Source: CAADGL01 sp964643885 (GTDB lineage Bacteria; Planctomycetota; Phycisphaerae; UBA1845; Fen-1342). Taken from it: a DNA stretch of 31,938 nucleotides. Within the stretch, counting starts at the first letter, position 1; the number at the start of each line of letters is the position of its first letter. Location: contig CAZXUI010000054.1 in assembly GCA_964643885.1 (NCBI GenBank), forward strand, positions 1 through 31,938, in the 5' to 3' direction. Both the position numbers and the translations under genes were made by a program. Under the pieces are notes generated by a model. That model was not told where the DNA came from and searched no databases. It saw only the letters and a list, made by a program, of their open reading frames with translations. Below, in pieces: positions 23,399-30,200 of the stretch.

Positions 23399-24055
23399 AT
23401 GCCGCCCGGCTGGCAGGGAGAACGAACGCGCCTGGTTCCGCTGGACCGCCAGCGGCACTTCGAGAACGCGCTGGCGTGGCTGAACGACCCTGCCGCGACG
23501 GACGGGACGCTCGTCGGCGATCTGCCGGTGGCGGCACTGGCCGAGGAGGAGTGGTTCGCGCGCTGCATGAAGGCGAGCGTATTCGAGAGCAGCGAGGTGA
23601 CTTTCGCGATCGAGACGCTGGACGGCGTGCACATCGGCTTTGCCGGGATTCACAAGATCGAGTGGCGGCACGGAGTGGGCGAGACGGGGACGATCATCGG
23701 CCCGCGCGAGTTCCGGGGCAAGGGCTACGGCAGCGACGCGGTCAAGCTGCGGACGTGGTATGCGTTCGAGATTCTGGGGCTGCGGATGCTGACTTCGTTC
23801 GTGCTGTCGAACAATCCCGCCTCGCGTCGTGTGCTGGAGAAGGCGGGCTACGTGCCGTGCGGCGTGGTGCCGCGGCGCTACTGGAAGCGCGGGGCCTATC
23901 GCGATGTAACGCTTCTGGCCGTGGAGCGGGACGGGTGGCTGGCGGACGCGGGCAAGGGCTATCGGGCGCGCAACTGGCGCGAGCCGCCGCGGCCGGGAGC
24001 ACCAGCCGGCTCTCATGGAAAGGTCCGCTCGCGGCGGGCGGCGGGAAGGCGCTAA
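23399..24055 (+). CDS. GNAT family N-acetyltransferase (RimJ/RimL type)
   Basis: A 218-residue acetyl-CoA-dependent acetyltransferase. The beginning, GERTRLVPLDRQRH, and the core TIIGPREFRGKGYGSDAVK (acetyl-CoA pyrophosphate loop) are typical of the RimJ/RimL-like branch. They are followed by ILGLRMLTSFVLSNNPASRR and VLEKAGYVPCGVVPRRYWKRG. The target, a protein N-terminus or a small amine, is unknown. The last 35 residues form a basic Pro/Arg/Gly tail beyond the domain. AGGGG overlaps the end of asd, giving a clear ribosome binding site. Its position inside an asd-ppa operon suggests co-expression, not necessarily pathway membership. Confidence 0.9.
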   Translation: MPPGWQGERTRLVPLDRQRHFENALAWLNDPAATDGTLVGDLPVAALAEEEWFARCMKASVFESSEVTFAIETLDGVHIGFAGIHKIEWRHGVGETGTIIGPREFRGKGYGSDAVKLRTWYAFEILGLRMLTSFVLSNNPASRRVLEKAGYVPCGVVPRRYWKRGAYRDVTLLAVERDGWLADAGKGYRARNWREPPRPGAPAGSHGKVRSRRAAGRR

Positions 24056-24067
24056 GGGCGGACAAGC

Positions 24068-24628
24068 ATGGCTGATCGAAGCGTGTACGACAGTGTTCCG
24101 GCCGGGGCGCGGCTGCCGGCGGTGGTCAATGCGATCGTGGAGATTCCGCGCGGGAGCCGCAACAAGTACGAGGTGGACAAGCGGACGGGGCTGATGCGGC
24201 TGGACCGCTATCTCTACTCGTCGAGCCACTATCCGGGCGACTACGGCTTCATCCCGCAGACGCTGGCGGAGGACGGCGACCCGCTGGACATCCTGGTGAT
24301 GGTCAGCGAGCCGACCTTCTGCGGCTGCCTGATCGAATCGTACGTGGTGGGGCTTTTCCGGATGCGCGACCGCGGGGCGAATGATTACAAGGTGCTGGCG
24401 GTGCCGAACAACGACCCGCTCTTTGCGCAGATCCGCGATCTGGAGCAGGTGCCGGCCCACTACCTGCGCGAGGTCGAGCATTTCTTCGCCACCTACAAGT
24501 CGCTCGAGGGGGTGACGGTCGAGACCGTGGGCTGGGCGCCGGCGGCCGAGGCGACGGAGGAGGTGCGGCAGTCGGTGGAGCGGTACGTGCAGCAGATCGG
24601 GCGGCGGGCGCTGGGGGATATGGGCTGA
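24068..24628 (+). CDS. ppa: Inorganic pyrophosphatase, family I
   Basis: A 186-residue soluble pyrophosphatase, typical of family I, that hydrolyses PPi to phosphate and pulls biosynthetic reactions forward. It shows VEIPRGSRNKYEVDK near the N-terminus, HYPGDYGFIPQTL, and the metal-binding signature DGDPLDILV with Asp69, Asp71 and Asp74. It ends with a helical C-terminal region that includes EVEHFFATYKSLEG. Start 24068 has AAGGGCGG a short way upstream. It is the last gene of the probable asd-GNAT-ppa operon. A 289-base gap with one GCGAGA hairpin (24688-24711) follows. Confidence 0.96.
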   Translation: MADRSVYDSVPAGARLPAVVNAIVEIPRGSRNKYEVDKRTGLMRLDRYLYSSSHYPGDYGFIPQTLAEDGDPLDILVMVSEPTFCGCLIESYVVGLFRMRDRGANDYKVLAVPNNDPLFAQIRDLEQVPAHYLREVEHFFATYKSLEGVTVETVGWAPAAEATEEVRQSVERYVQQIGRRALGDMG

Positions 24629-24687
24629 TGCGAGCGACGGGCGCTGGGGGATATGGCGTGGCGGCTCACACCTCCATCAGCGCCGCT

Positions 24688-24711
24688 GGTGCGAGATCGC
24701 TGTCTCGCACC
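24688..24711. repeat. GCGAGA hairpin, 9-bp perfect stem
   Basis: GGTGCGAGA (24688-24696) pairs with TCTCGCACC (24703-24711) over loop TCGCTG. The stem is shared with the copies at 21548 and 21634; the loop differs. It lies in the 289-base gap between convergent ppa and the next minus-strand gene; nothing else is recognised in that gap. Confidence 0.85.
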
Positions 24712-24917
24712 CACGACGGTGAGGGATCCGAGCCACGACCGTCAGGGAGCGGGCTGGGGGTGGCGCCCTGCCCGCGCAGCGCCGGATGACAACCACCTAC
24801 CGAGAACTCCGGTCCGCATTTCCAGGTGTATGCGTTGCGGCGCGTGTACGCGGGTGACGTTGTTGAGTTTGCCCGCTCCCTCGCGGTCGCGGCCCTGTGC
24901 AGACCGACGCTCGCGGC

Positions 24918-25874
24918 TCACACCTCGACCAGCACGTCGCGCGTGCGGGCTTCGAGCAGGCCGTCGACGGTGGAGACCCAGCCGCACTCCGGGCAGCGTA
25001 TCTCCGACAGGCCGATCAGCGAATAACCGCAGCTCGGGCAGGAGGCGAGGCGGGCGACGAGGTCGTCACCGGTCTGCGGAGCCGGATTGCGCCAGAGCCA
25101 GGCGGTCCCGGCGAACCAGACGGCGCCGAACCAGAGCGGGGCCATCCATTTCAGCGCGTTGGCGGGATCGGCGCTGGTGGGTAAGAAAATCGCAAAGGGG
25201 GACAGCATCAGCAGCCCGGCCAGGATCATCGTCATGCGAATCCGGCCGGGATTCCAGCGCACATCACGCCGCCAGAGCCGAACCCAGACAAAGAGGGTCA
25301 GCACGATGCACGCCTCGTACGCGCGCCAGCCCGAGACCTCGTCCGGCGTAGAGAAGTAGTAGGACTCCGTGATGACCCAAAATATGAACAGGCCGGGCAG
25401 GAAGGGAAGCAGCGCGAATGCACTCACGAGCCTCGCAGCCGTGGGGGACATGGTCGGGGTTCCTTTCGTCGCTGAGACGGCGCCGAGCGGCTGACGGCTT
25501 CGCAGGCGGGCCGACCACCAGACCAGGCAGCAGCCGGCCAGCCAGAGTCCGAGTGTGAGCATGCTTTGCGAGGTGCAAAGCATGAGTGGTTCCGTGCACC
25601 CGCGGACGTTCCAGACCGGCGTCCAGGCCAGAACCTGGCCGATGACGACGCATGCGAGCGAGGCGGTGCCGAGCGAGCGGCCGCGCGTCCAGCGGACGTA
25701 GCGCCGCCAGAGCAGAAGCGTGCCGGTCATCGCGATGAGGCTGCTGCCGAGCGCGGCGACCTGGAAATAGTCGAGCTTGAGTGGCGCGCTCAGGTCCGCT
25801 GCGAGCGGCCATACGGCCACGACGACCAGCGTCAGTGCGAACATGCCGGCGACGCGGGCGGCCAGCGGTGTCAT
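24918..25874 (-). CDS. Membrane protein with C-terminal zinc ribbon; apparent in-frame tandem duplication
   Basis: A 318-residue membrane protein in two similar halves. Residues 1-141 begin MTPLAARVAGMFAL and contain WRRYVRW; residues 142-318 begin MSPTAARLVSAFAL and contain WRRDVRW. Each half has about four hydrophobic helices. Only the second ends in a zinc ribbon, CPSCGYSLIGLSEIRCPECG, a form I associate with planctomycete proteins. The second half has its own ATG at 25451 with AAAGGAAC upstream, so it could also be translated separately as 177 residues. Start 25874 is chosen because it matches the start of the second half; ATG at 25886 is the alternative, and neither has a good ribosome binding site. 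The function is unknown. A lost stop codon between two tandem genes, or a sequencing error, would explain the fusion. Confidence 0.72.
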   Translation of the reverse strand: MTPLAARVAGMFALTLVVVAVWPLAADLSAPLKLDYFQVAALGSSLIAMTGTLLLWRRYVRWTRGRSLGTASLACVVIGQVLAWTPVWNVRGCTEPLMLCTSQSMLTLGLWLAGCCLVWWSARLRSRQPLGAVSATKGTPTMSPTAARLVSAFALLPFLPGLFIFWVITESYYFSTPDEVSGWRAYEACIVLTLFVWVRLWRRDVRWNPGRIRMTMILAGLLMLSPFAIFLPTSADPANALKWMAPLWFGAVWFAGTAWLWRNPAPQTGDDLVARLASCPSCGYSLIGLSEIRCPECGWVSTVDGLLEARTRDVLVEV

Positions 25875-25946
25875 GGCCGCGATCATACCGCAGGGGATAA
25901 GCCGTGGGGTTTCGCCGGCCCGGGGCGGTTTTGAGGCGGGCGGAGG

Positions 25947-25968
25947 GTGCGAGATGGGAGTCTCGCAG
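25947..25968. repeat. GCGAGA hairpin, 7-bp stem
   Basis: TGCGAGA (25948-25954) pairs with TCTCGCA (25961-25967) over loop TGGGAG. It shares its stem with the copies at 21548, 21634 and 24688. Confidence 0.8.
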
Positions 25969-26084
25969 CAGGACGACACGATCGGACCGTTCATCATTTC
26001 GGATGAGAATGCGGTGTGGGTTTGGCCCCGTTGTGCTGTGATCCGAGCCGAGGGCCCCACGGACGACGTGAGAGGACGACCCAT

Positions 26085-26105
26085 CCGGTGGCTTCAAGCC
26101 ACCGG
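26085..26105. repeat. CCGGTGGCT hairpin, 9-bp perfect stem
   Basis: CCGGTGGCT (26085-26093) pairs with AGCCACCGG (26097-26105) over loop TCA. It is a single copy in this window. Confidence 0.82.
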
Positions 26106-26135
26106 CTACGGTCGTCAGCCCTGACGGGCGAGAGC

Positions 26136-26158
26136 GCGACAGGTCGGAGACCTGTCGC
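26136..26158. repeat. GCGACAGGT hairpin, 9-bp perfect stem
   Basis: GCGACAGGT (26136-26144) pairs with ACCTGTCGC (26150-26158) over loop CGGAG. The loop resembles the CAGAG loop of the two hairpins that follow, while the stem differs. Confidence 0.82.
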
Positions 26159-26163
26159 CCAGT

Positions 26164-26182
26164 GACCGGTCAGAGACCGGTC
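26164..26182. repeat. GACCGGT hairpin, first copy
   Basis: GACCGGT (26164-26170) pairs with ACCGGTC (26176-26182) over loop CAGAG, a perfect 7-bp stem. Confidence 0.8.
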
Positions 26183-26191
26183 CCCCAATCA

Positions 26192-26210
26192 GATCGGTCA
26201 GAGACCGGTC
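26192..26210. repeat. GACCGGT hairpin, second copy
   Basis: GATCGGT (26192-26198) pairs with ACCGGTC (26204-26210) over loop CAGAG. A single C-to-T change in the left arm leaves a wobble pair if read as RNA. Confidence 0.78.
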
Positions 26211-26257
26211 CCTCATTCTCGGAGCAGCGGGTTCTACGCTCGCTCCCGCGGGCTCAC

Positions 26258-26276
26258 GGGCAAGCTGCGCTTGCCC
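26258..26276. repeat. GGGCAAGC hairpin, 8-bp perfect stem
   Basis: GGGCAAGC (26258-26265) pairs with GCTTGCCC (26269-26276) over a three-base loop, TGC. It is a single copy in this window. Confidence 0.8.
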
Positions 26277-26281
26277 ATGCC

Positions 26282-26305
26282 ACCCGATCGCTTGGCGCGG
26301 CGGGT
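26282..26305 (-). repeat. TTGGC-loop hairpin, decayed inverted copy
   Basis: The right arm GCGGCGGGT (26297-26305) and loop TTGGC (26292-26296) are intact. The left arm reads ACCCGATCGC with one extra base, so the stem is imperfect. This puts the main hairpin family into the same island as the other designs. Confidence 0.65.
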
Positions 26306-26323
26306 CCGGACGCGGCGGGCCCT

Positions 26324-26379
26324 TGTCACCTGTCACCTGTCACCTGTCACGTGTCACCTGTCACTTGTCACGTGTCACC
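26324..26379 (+). repeat. Heptamer tandem repeat, eight TGTCACN units
   Basis: Eight consecutive seven-base units begin at 26324. The first six bases, TGTCAC, are constant; the seventh is C, C, C, G, C, T, G, C in order. The array ends 84 bases before the pcrA start. A four-unit array of the reverse complement is at 21576-21603. Confidence 0.9.
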
Positions 26380-26447
26380 TTGGTGCGTCGAGCGACGCAC
26401 ACGACGCGCTTCTCATTCGCGCGAAGCGTGGACGCCGAAGCGCGCAG

Positions 26448-26459
26448 GCGGTATACCGC
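26448..26459. promoter_or_regulatory. 12-base palindrome just before the pcrA start
   Basis: GCGGTATACCGC is a perfect palindrome ending four bases before the ATG at 26464, where the ribosome binding site would normally lie. It could be an operator, a translational block, or (through TATACC) a -10 element for a near-leaderless transcript. No protein can be named. Confidence 0.4.
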
Positions 26460-26463
26460 ACAC

Positions 26464-28788
26464 ATGCCGAACCAGACCGCGATCGACGACCTTCTGGCCG
26501 ACCTGAACGCGCCCCAGCGGGCGGCCGTGCTGCACCGCGACGGGCCGTTGCTCGTCCTGGCCGGCCCGGGCAGCGGAAAAACGCGCGTGATCACCCGCCG
26601 GGCGGCGTGCCTGGTGCACCAGGGTGTGCCGCCCTGGAACGTGCTGGCGATCACATTCACGAACAAGGCCGCGGCCGAGATGAAGAGCCGCATCGAGGCG
26701 CTCGGCGTCGGCCGCGGAATGTGGGTCTACACCTTTCACGCCCTGGGCGTGCGGCTGCTGCGCGAATTCGGCCCGCTGGCCCGGGTCGAGAGCGGGTTTT
26801 CCATTTACGACGAATCGGACCAGCTCCGTTGCATCAAGGAGGCGATGGCGCTGTGCGGCATCAGCCCGGAGATGATCCGGCCCGAGGCCGTGCAGCACCA
26901 CATCAGCCGGGCCAAGAATGCGCTGCACGGCCCGGCCGAGTTCGCCGAGCAGGCGGACTTCTTCGAGAAGCGCTACGTGGTCCGCATCTACGAGGCGTAT
27001 GAGCAGCTCCTCGTGCAGCGCAACGCGGTGGATTTCGACGACCTGCTGATGCGGGTCGCGCTCGTGCTGGGCGATCATGCGGAGATCACCGAGCGGCTGA
27101 ACGTTCGCTTCCGCTACGTGCTGATCGACGAGTACCAGGACACGAACCACGCCCAGTACCTGATCGCACGCTACCTATCGCGGCATCACCGCAACATCTG
27201 CGCCACGGGCGATCCGGACCAGAGCATCTATGGCTGGCGCGGCGCGGACCTGAGCAACATCCTCGAGTTCGAGCGCGACTATCCCGACGCGACGATCGTG
27301 CGGCTGGAGCAGAACTACCGCTCGACCGGCGCGGTGCTGCGGGCGGCCGGGGCGCTGATCGGCAACAACCGCCGCCGCCCCGACAAGAAGCTGTACACGG
27401 AGAACCCCGACGGCCAGGGCGTGCAGGTCTGGGAGTTCCGCGACGGGCAGGCGGAAGCGGCTGCGATCGCGCAGGCGATCGCCCAGCGGCACATGGCCGG
27501 CCGGCCCTTGTCCGATTTCGCGATCCTCTACCGCGTGAATGCGGTCTCGCGCGAGCTGGAGGACGCCCTGCGGCGCTCGGGCCTGGCATACCGGATCGCC
27601 CGCGGCGTGGAGTTCTACAACCGGCGCGAGATCAAGGACGCGCTGGCCTACCTGCGTGTGCTGGTCAACCCGCTCGACGACGTCTCGCTGGAGCGGATCA
27701 TCAACACGCCGCCGCGCGGCATCGGCAAGATCTCGATCGACCGGCTGACGCGGGCTGCGAAGGAGTCTCAGCGGCCGCTGATCGAGCTGCTGCGCGAGGT
27801 GGACACGCTGCCGGCCCTGCGTTCGGCGGCCGGGCGCACCCGTCCGTTCGTCGCGCTGCTGGAGCAGATGCGCGGGCTGCTGAACGAGCCGCCGTCGAGA
27901 ATCGTGGGGCAGGTGCTGACGCTGAGCGGTCTCGAGCAGGCGCTGCGCACGGAGAGCGAGGAGGGCGGCGAGGATCGGCTCGCGAACGTGCAGGAGCTGG
28001 TGACGGCCGCGGCGCGGTACGAACTCGAGGTGGAGGAGCCGAGCCTGGAGGACTTCCTTCAGCGGACCAGCCTGGTGAGCGATCAGGATGCCGTGGACGC
28101 GTCGTCGGGCGCCGTGATGCTGATGACGCTGCACACGGCCAAGGGGCTGGAGTTCCCGGTCGTCTTCATCGCCGGGCTCGAGCAGGGCCTGCTGCCGCAC
28201 GAGCGAAGCCTGCGCGAGAACGATGTCGAGGAGGAGCGGCGGCTGTGCTTCGTGGGGATCACGCGGGCCCGCGAAGAGGCCGTGCTGACGCACGCGGCGC
28301 AGCGCTTGCTACGGGGCGTCCGCACGCCGCGGGCCACGTCGCAGTTCATCCACGAGATCGCGCCTGCCGGCGTCGAGTCGCACTCGTTCGGGCCGGCCGC
28401 GGGCGGCTGGGTCGTCGAGAGTGAGGATCGGCCGCGGCGGCCCTTTGCGGCGGATGACGACGGCGAGCGCGAGTTCTCTCGGGACGACCCCGCACTCGAA
28501 CCGGCGACGCGCCCCCGCCGCCGGCGCGGGCTCGGCCCGGCCGAGGAGCCGGTCTTCTCGCTGAATGATCCGACGCGGCCGCCAGTGACCATAAACGAGC
28601 CCGGTCCCTACGCGAACTGGACGGTGGGGACGCTGGTGCAGCACGAACGCTACGGGGTCGGTCAGGTGGTCTGGATCCGGCCGGGCGGCGGCTATACGCG
28701 GGCGGCCATCAAGTTCGCCGGCCACGGGGAAAAGGTGTTCATCCTCGAGGCGGCTCCGATCCGCCTGCTGGCCCGGCTGTCGCACTGA
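26464..28788 (+). CDS. pcrA: ATP-dependent DNA helicase, PcrA/UvrD family
   Basis: A 774-residue superfamily 1A 3'-5' helicase used in nucleotide excision repair and clearance of blocked forks and transcription complexes. Motifs in order: the Q-motif region LNAPQRAAVLHRDGPLLVLA, Walker A GPGSGKT (Lys39), ITFTNKAAAEM (Ia), YTFHALGVRLLREF, Walker B LIDEYQDT (Asp222, Glu223), GDPDQSIYGWRGAD (III), VRLEQNYRST (IV), MTLHTAKGLEFPVVF (V) and ERRLCFVGITRAREE (VI). The last 50 residues, from WTVGTLVQHERYGVGQVVWI, form the Tudor-like domain that in PcrA/UvrD contacts RNA polymerase. An acidic and basic linker precedes it. The start is ATG 26464 (MPNQTAIDDLLADLN). No good ribosome binding site is seen; AGGCGG lies about 12 bases upstream, inside the palindrome region. 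uvrD would be an equally fair symbol. Confidence 0.96.
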   Translation: MPNQTAIDDLLADLNAPQRAAVLHRDGPLLVLAGPGSGKTRVITRRAACLVHQGVPPWNVLAITFTNKAAAEMKSRIEALGVGRGMWVYTFHALGVRLLREFGPLARVESGFSIYDESDQLRCIKEAMALCGISPEMIRPEAVQHHISRAKNALHGPAEFAEQADFFEKRYVVRIYEAYEQLLVQRNAVDFDDLLMRVALVLGDHAEITERLNVRFRYVLIDEYQDTNHAQYLIARYLSRHHRNICATGDPDQSIYGWRGADLSNILEFERDYPDATIVRLEQNYRSTGAVLRAAGALIGNNRRRPDKKLYTENPDGQGVQVWEFRDGQAEAAAIAQAIAQRHMAGRPLSDFAILYRVNAVSRELEDALRRSGLAYRIARGVEFYNRREIKDALAYLRVLVNPLDDVSLERIINTPPRGIGKISIDRLTRAAKESQRPLIELLREVDTLPALRSAAGRTRPFVALLEQMRGLLNEPPSRIVGQVLTLSGLEQALRTESEEGGEDRLANVQELVTAAARYELEVEEPSLEDFLQRTSLVSDQDAVDASSGAVMLMTLHTAKGLEFPVVFIAGLEQGLLPHERSLRENDVEEERRLCFVGITRAREEAVLTHAAQRLLRGVRTPRATSQFIHEIAPAGVESHSFGPAAGGWVVESEDRPRRPFAADDDGEREFSRDDPALEPATRPRRRRGLGPAEEPVFSLNDPTRPPVTINEPGPYANWTVGTLVQHERYGVGQVVWIRPGGGYTRAAIKFAGHGEKVFILEAAPIRLLARLSH

Positions 28789-28871
28789 GCGGCGGGTCCG
28801 GCCGGCCGCCGGAAGCATCCGCGAGGGCTCCCGTTGCCGGGTACGCTCCCGCCCCATACTCTGCTCGTTGC

Positions 28872-30122
28872 ATGAAGGACCCGGCCCGCGAAATCCAGCA
28901 GCTTCGCACGGTGCTCGACGTCGCCCGCTACATGGCGGTGACGAACGACCTGGACGTGCTGCTGGGCGCGATCGTCGAGGCGACCTGCGACGTGCTGGCC
29001 TGCGAGCGGGCGACGATCTTCCTGTACGACAGCCGGACGGACGAGCTCTACAGCCGCGTGGCCAAGGGGATGGACGCATTCCGCTTTCCGGCCGACCGCG
29101 GCATCGCCGGCGCCGTCGCCAAGGAGCGCATCTGCGTGATCGTGCCGGATGCGTATGCGGACCCGCGCTTCAATCCCGAGGTCGACCGCAAGTCGGGCTT
29201 CCGCACGCGCAATCTGCTGACGGTGCCGCTCGAGAACCTCCAGGGGGAGCTGATCGGCGTGCTCCAGGCGCTCAACAAGACGGGCGGGTGTTTCGCTTCG
29301 GATGACGAGGAGCTGGCGCGGGTGCTCAGTGCGCAGGCCGGCGTGGCGCTGGACCGGGCGCGGCTGATCGAGGAGTACGCCGAGAAGCAGCGCATGCAGC
29401 GCGACCTCCAGCTCGCCCGCTCCATCCAGCAGGCCTATCTGCCGAAGCGCAATCCGGACGTGCCCGGCTACGACGTGGCCGGCTGGAACCAGTCGGCCGA
29501 CGAGACGGGGGGCGACTGCTATGACTTCATCCCGGTCGCCGACGGCAAGCTGGCGGTGTTGATGGCGGACGCGACCGGGCACGGGATCGGGGCCGCGCTG
29601 ATCATCGCCCAGGCCCGCTCGCTCGTGCGGGCGATGCTGACGATCACGGACGATCTGGCGCGGATCGGGCCGGCCGTCAATTCGCTGCTCTGCCAGGACC
29701 TGGCCTCGGGCGATTTTGTGACCGCGTTCGTCGGCATTCTCGATCCCCAGCGGCACGTGATCGAGTACATCTCGGCCGGGCAGGGACCGGTGCTGACGGT
29801 CAGCGCCGCGGGCGTGGCCAATCACCTGCCCAACGCGCTGCCGTTCGGTGTGATGCCCGAGGTCGCTCACAATCAGCCGGTGCGCTTCGAGTTCGCGCCG
29901 GGCGCGATGCTGGCGCTGCTGACCGACGGGTTCTTCGAGACCGCCGACGCGCGGGGCGACCTGTTCGGCGAAGCGCGGATCGGCGAGCTACTGCAACGCA
30001 GCGGCGGCGCGACGCTCGAACAGACGATCACGCGGCTGCACGACGCGACGCGCGCCTTCGCCGGCGGACAGCCGCAGATGGACGACCTGACGGCCGTTCT
30101 CATCCGCCGCCGGCCGGGCTGA
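28872..30122 (+). CDS. GAF-domain SpoIIE/RsbU-type protein serine phosphatase
   Basis: A 416-residue cytoplasmic signalling protein. Residues about 10-175 form a GAF sensor domain (LDVLLGAIVEATCDVLACER, IFLYDSRTDELYSRVAKGM, then PADRGIAGAVA). A linker helix (AEKQRMQRDLQLARSIQQAY) leads to a PP2C-type phosphatase domain of the SpoIIE/RsbU class. Its metal-binding signatures are present: ADETGGDCYDF, LMADATGHGIGAALI, ALLTDGFFE and MDDLTAVLI. Such enzymes dephosphorylate STAS-domain antagonists to release sigma factors or second partners. One STAS protein lies at 326-670, too far away to be in the same operon. The start at 28872 has no clear ribosome binding site. It lies 83 bases after the helicase gene and could be read through from it. 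Confidence 0.93.
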   Translation: MKDPAREIQQLRTVLDVARYMAVTNDLDVLLGAIVEATCDVLACERATIFLYDSRTDELYSRVAKGMDAFRFPADRGIAGAVAKERICVIVPDAYADPRFNPEVDRKSGFRTRNLLTVPLENLQGELIGVLQALNKTGGCFASDDEELARVLSAQAGVALDRARLIEEYAEKQRMQRDLQLARSIQQAYLPKRNPDVPGYDVAGWNQSADETGGDCYDFIPVADGKLAVLMADATGHGIGAALIIAQARSLVRAMLTITDDLARIGPAVNSLLCQDLASGDFVTAFVGILDPQRHVIEYISAGQGPVLTVSAAGVANHLPNALPFGVMPEVAHNQPVRFEFAPGAMLALLTDGFFETADARGDLFGEARIGELLQRSGGATLEQTITRLHDATRAFAGGQPQMDDLTAVLIRRRPG

Positions 30123-30128
30123 TCAAGC

Positions 30129-30200
30129 GAGCAGCCCGAGGTCACAAGGCCGAGCGCTGGCGCGGAAGTCGCGCTGCGGCCGGAGCGACTCGGGCTGCTC
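30129..30200 (+). terminator. Long nested hairpin after the phosphatase gene
   Basis: GAGCAGCCCGAG (30129-30140) pairs perfectly over 12 bp with CTCGGGCTGCTC (30189-30200). Inside, GGCC (30148-30151) pairs with 30178-30181 and AGCGC (30153-30157) with GCGCT (30171-30175). The outer stem begins six bases after the phosphatase stop codon and is followed by AAGATTGTTT, a modest T-rich tail, so it may end transcription. The nested inner stem makes it larger than a normal terminator. Confidence 0.5.

Larger units (their letters stand above)
25887..26463. other. 577-base gap: hairpin island upstream of pcrA
   Basis: The gap between divergent genes is packed with at least seven distinct hairpins and an eight-unit heptamer array, listed separately. 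They belong to five or six unrelated stem designs. No gene is supported: open frames here translate the repeats into periodic VTCHLS-type peptides. Confidence 0.8.

Noticed and set aside
24653..25351. 232-codon plus-strand frame opposite the fused membrane protein
   Set aside because: Arg-dominated translation with no features; the minus strand encodes recognisable helices and a zinc ribbon.
26324..26379. Coding repeat (VTCHLS-type periodic peptide)
   Set aside because: The seven-base unit yields similar peptides in all three frames only because of the tandem DNA; no start signal or domain accompanies it.
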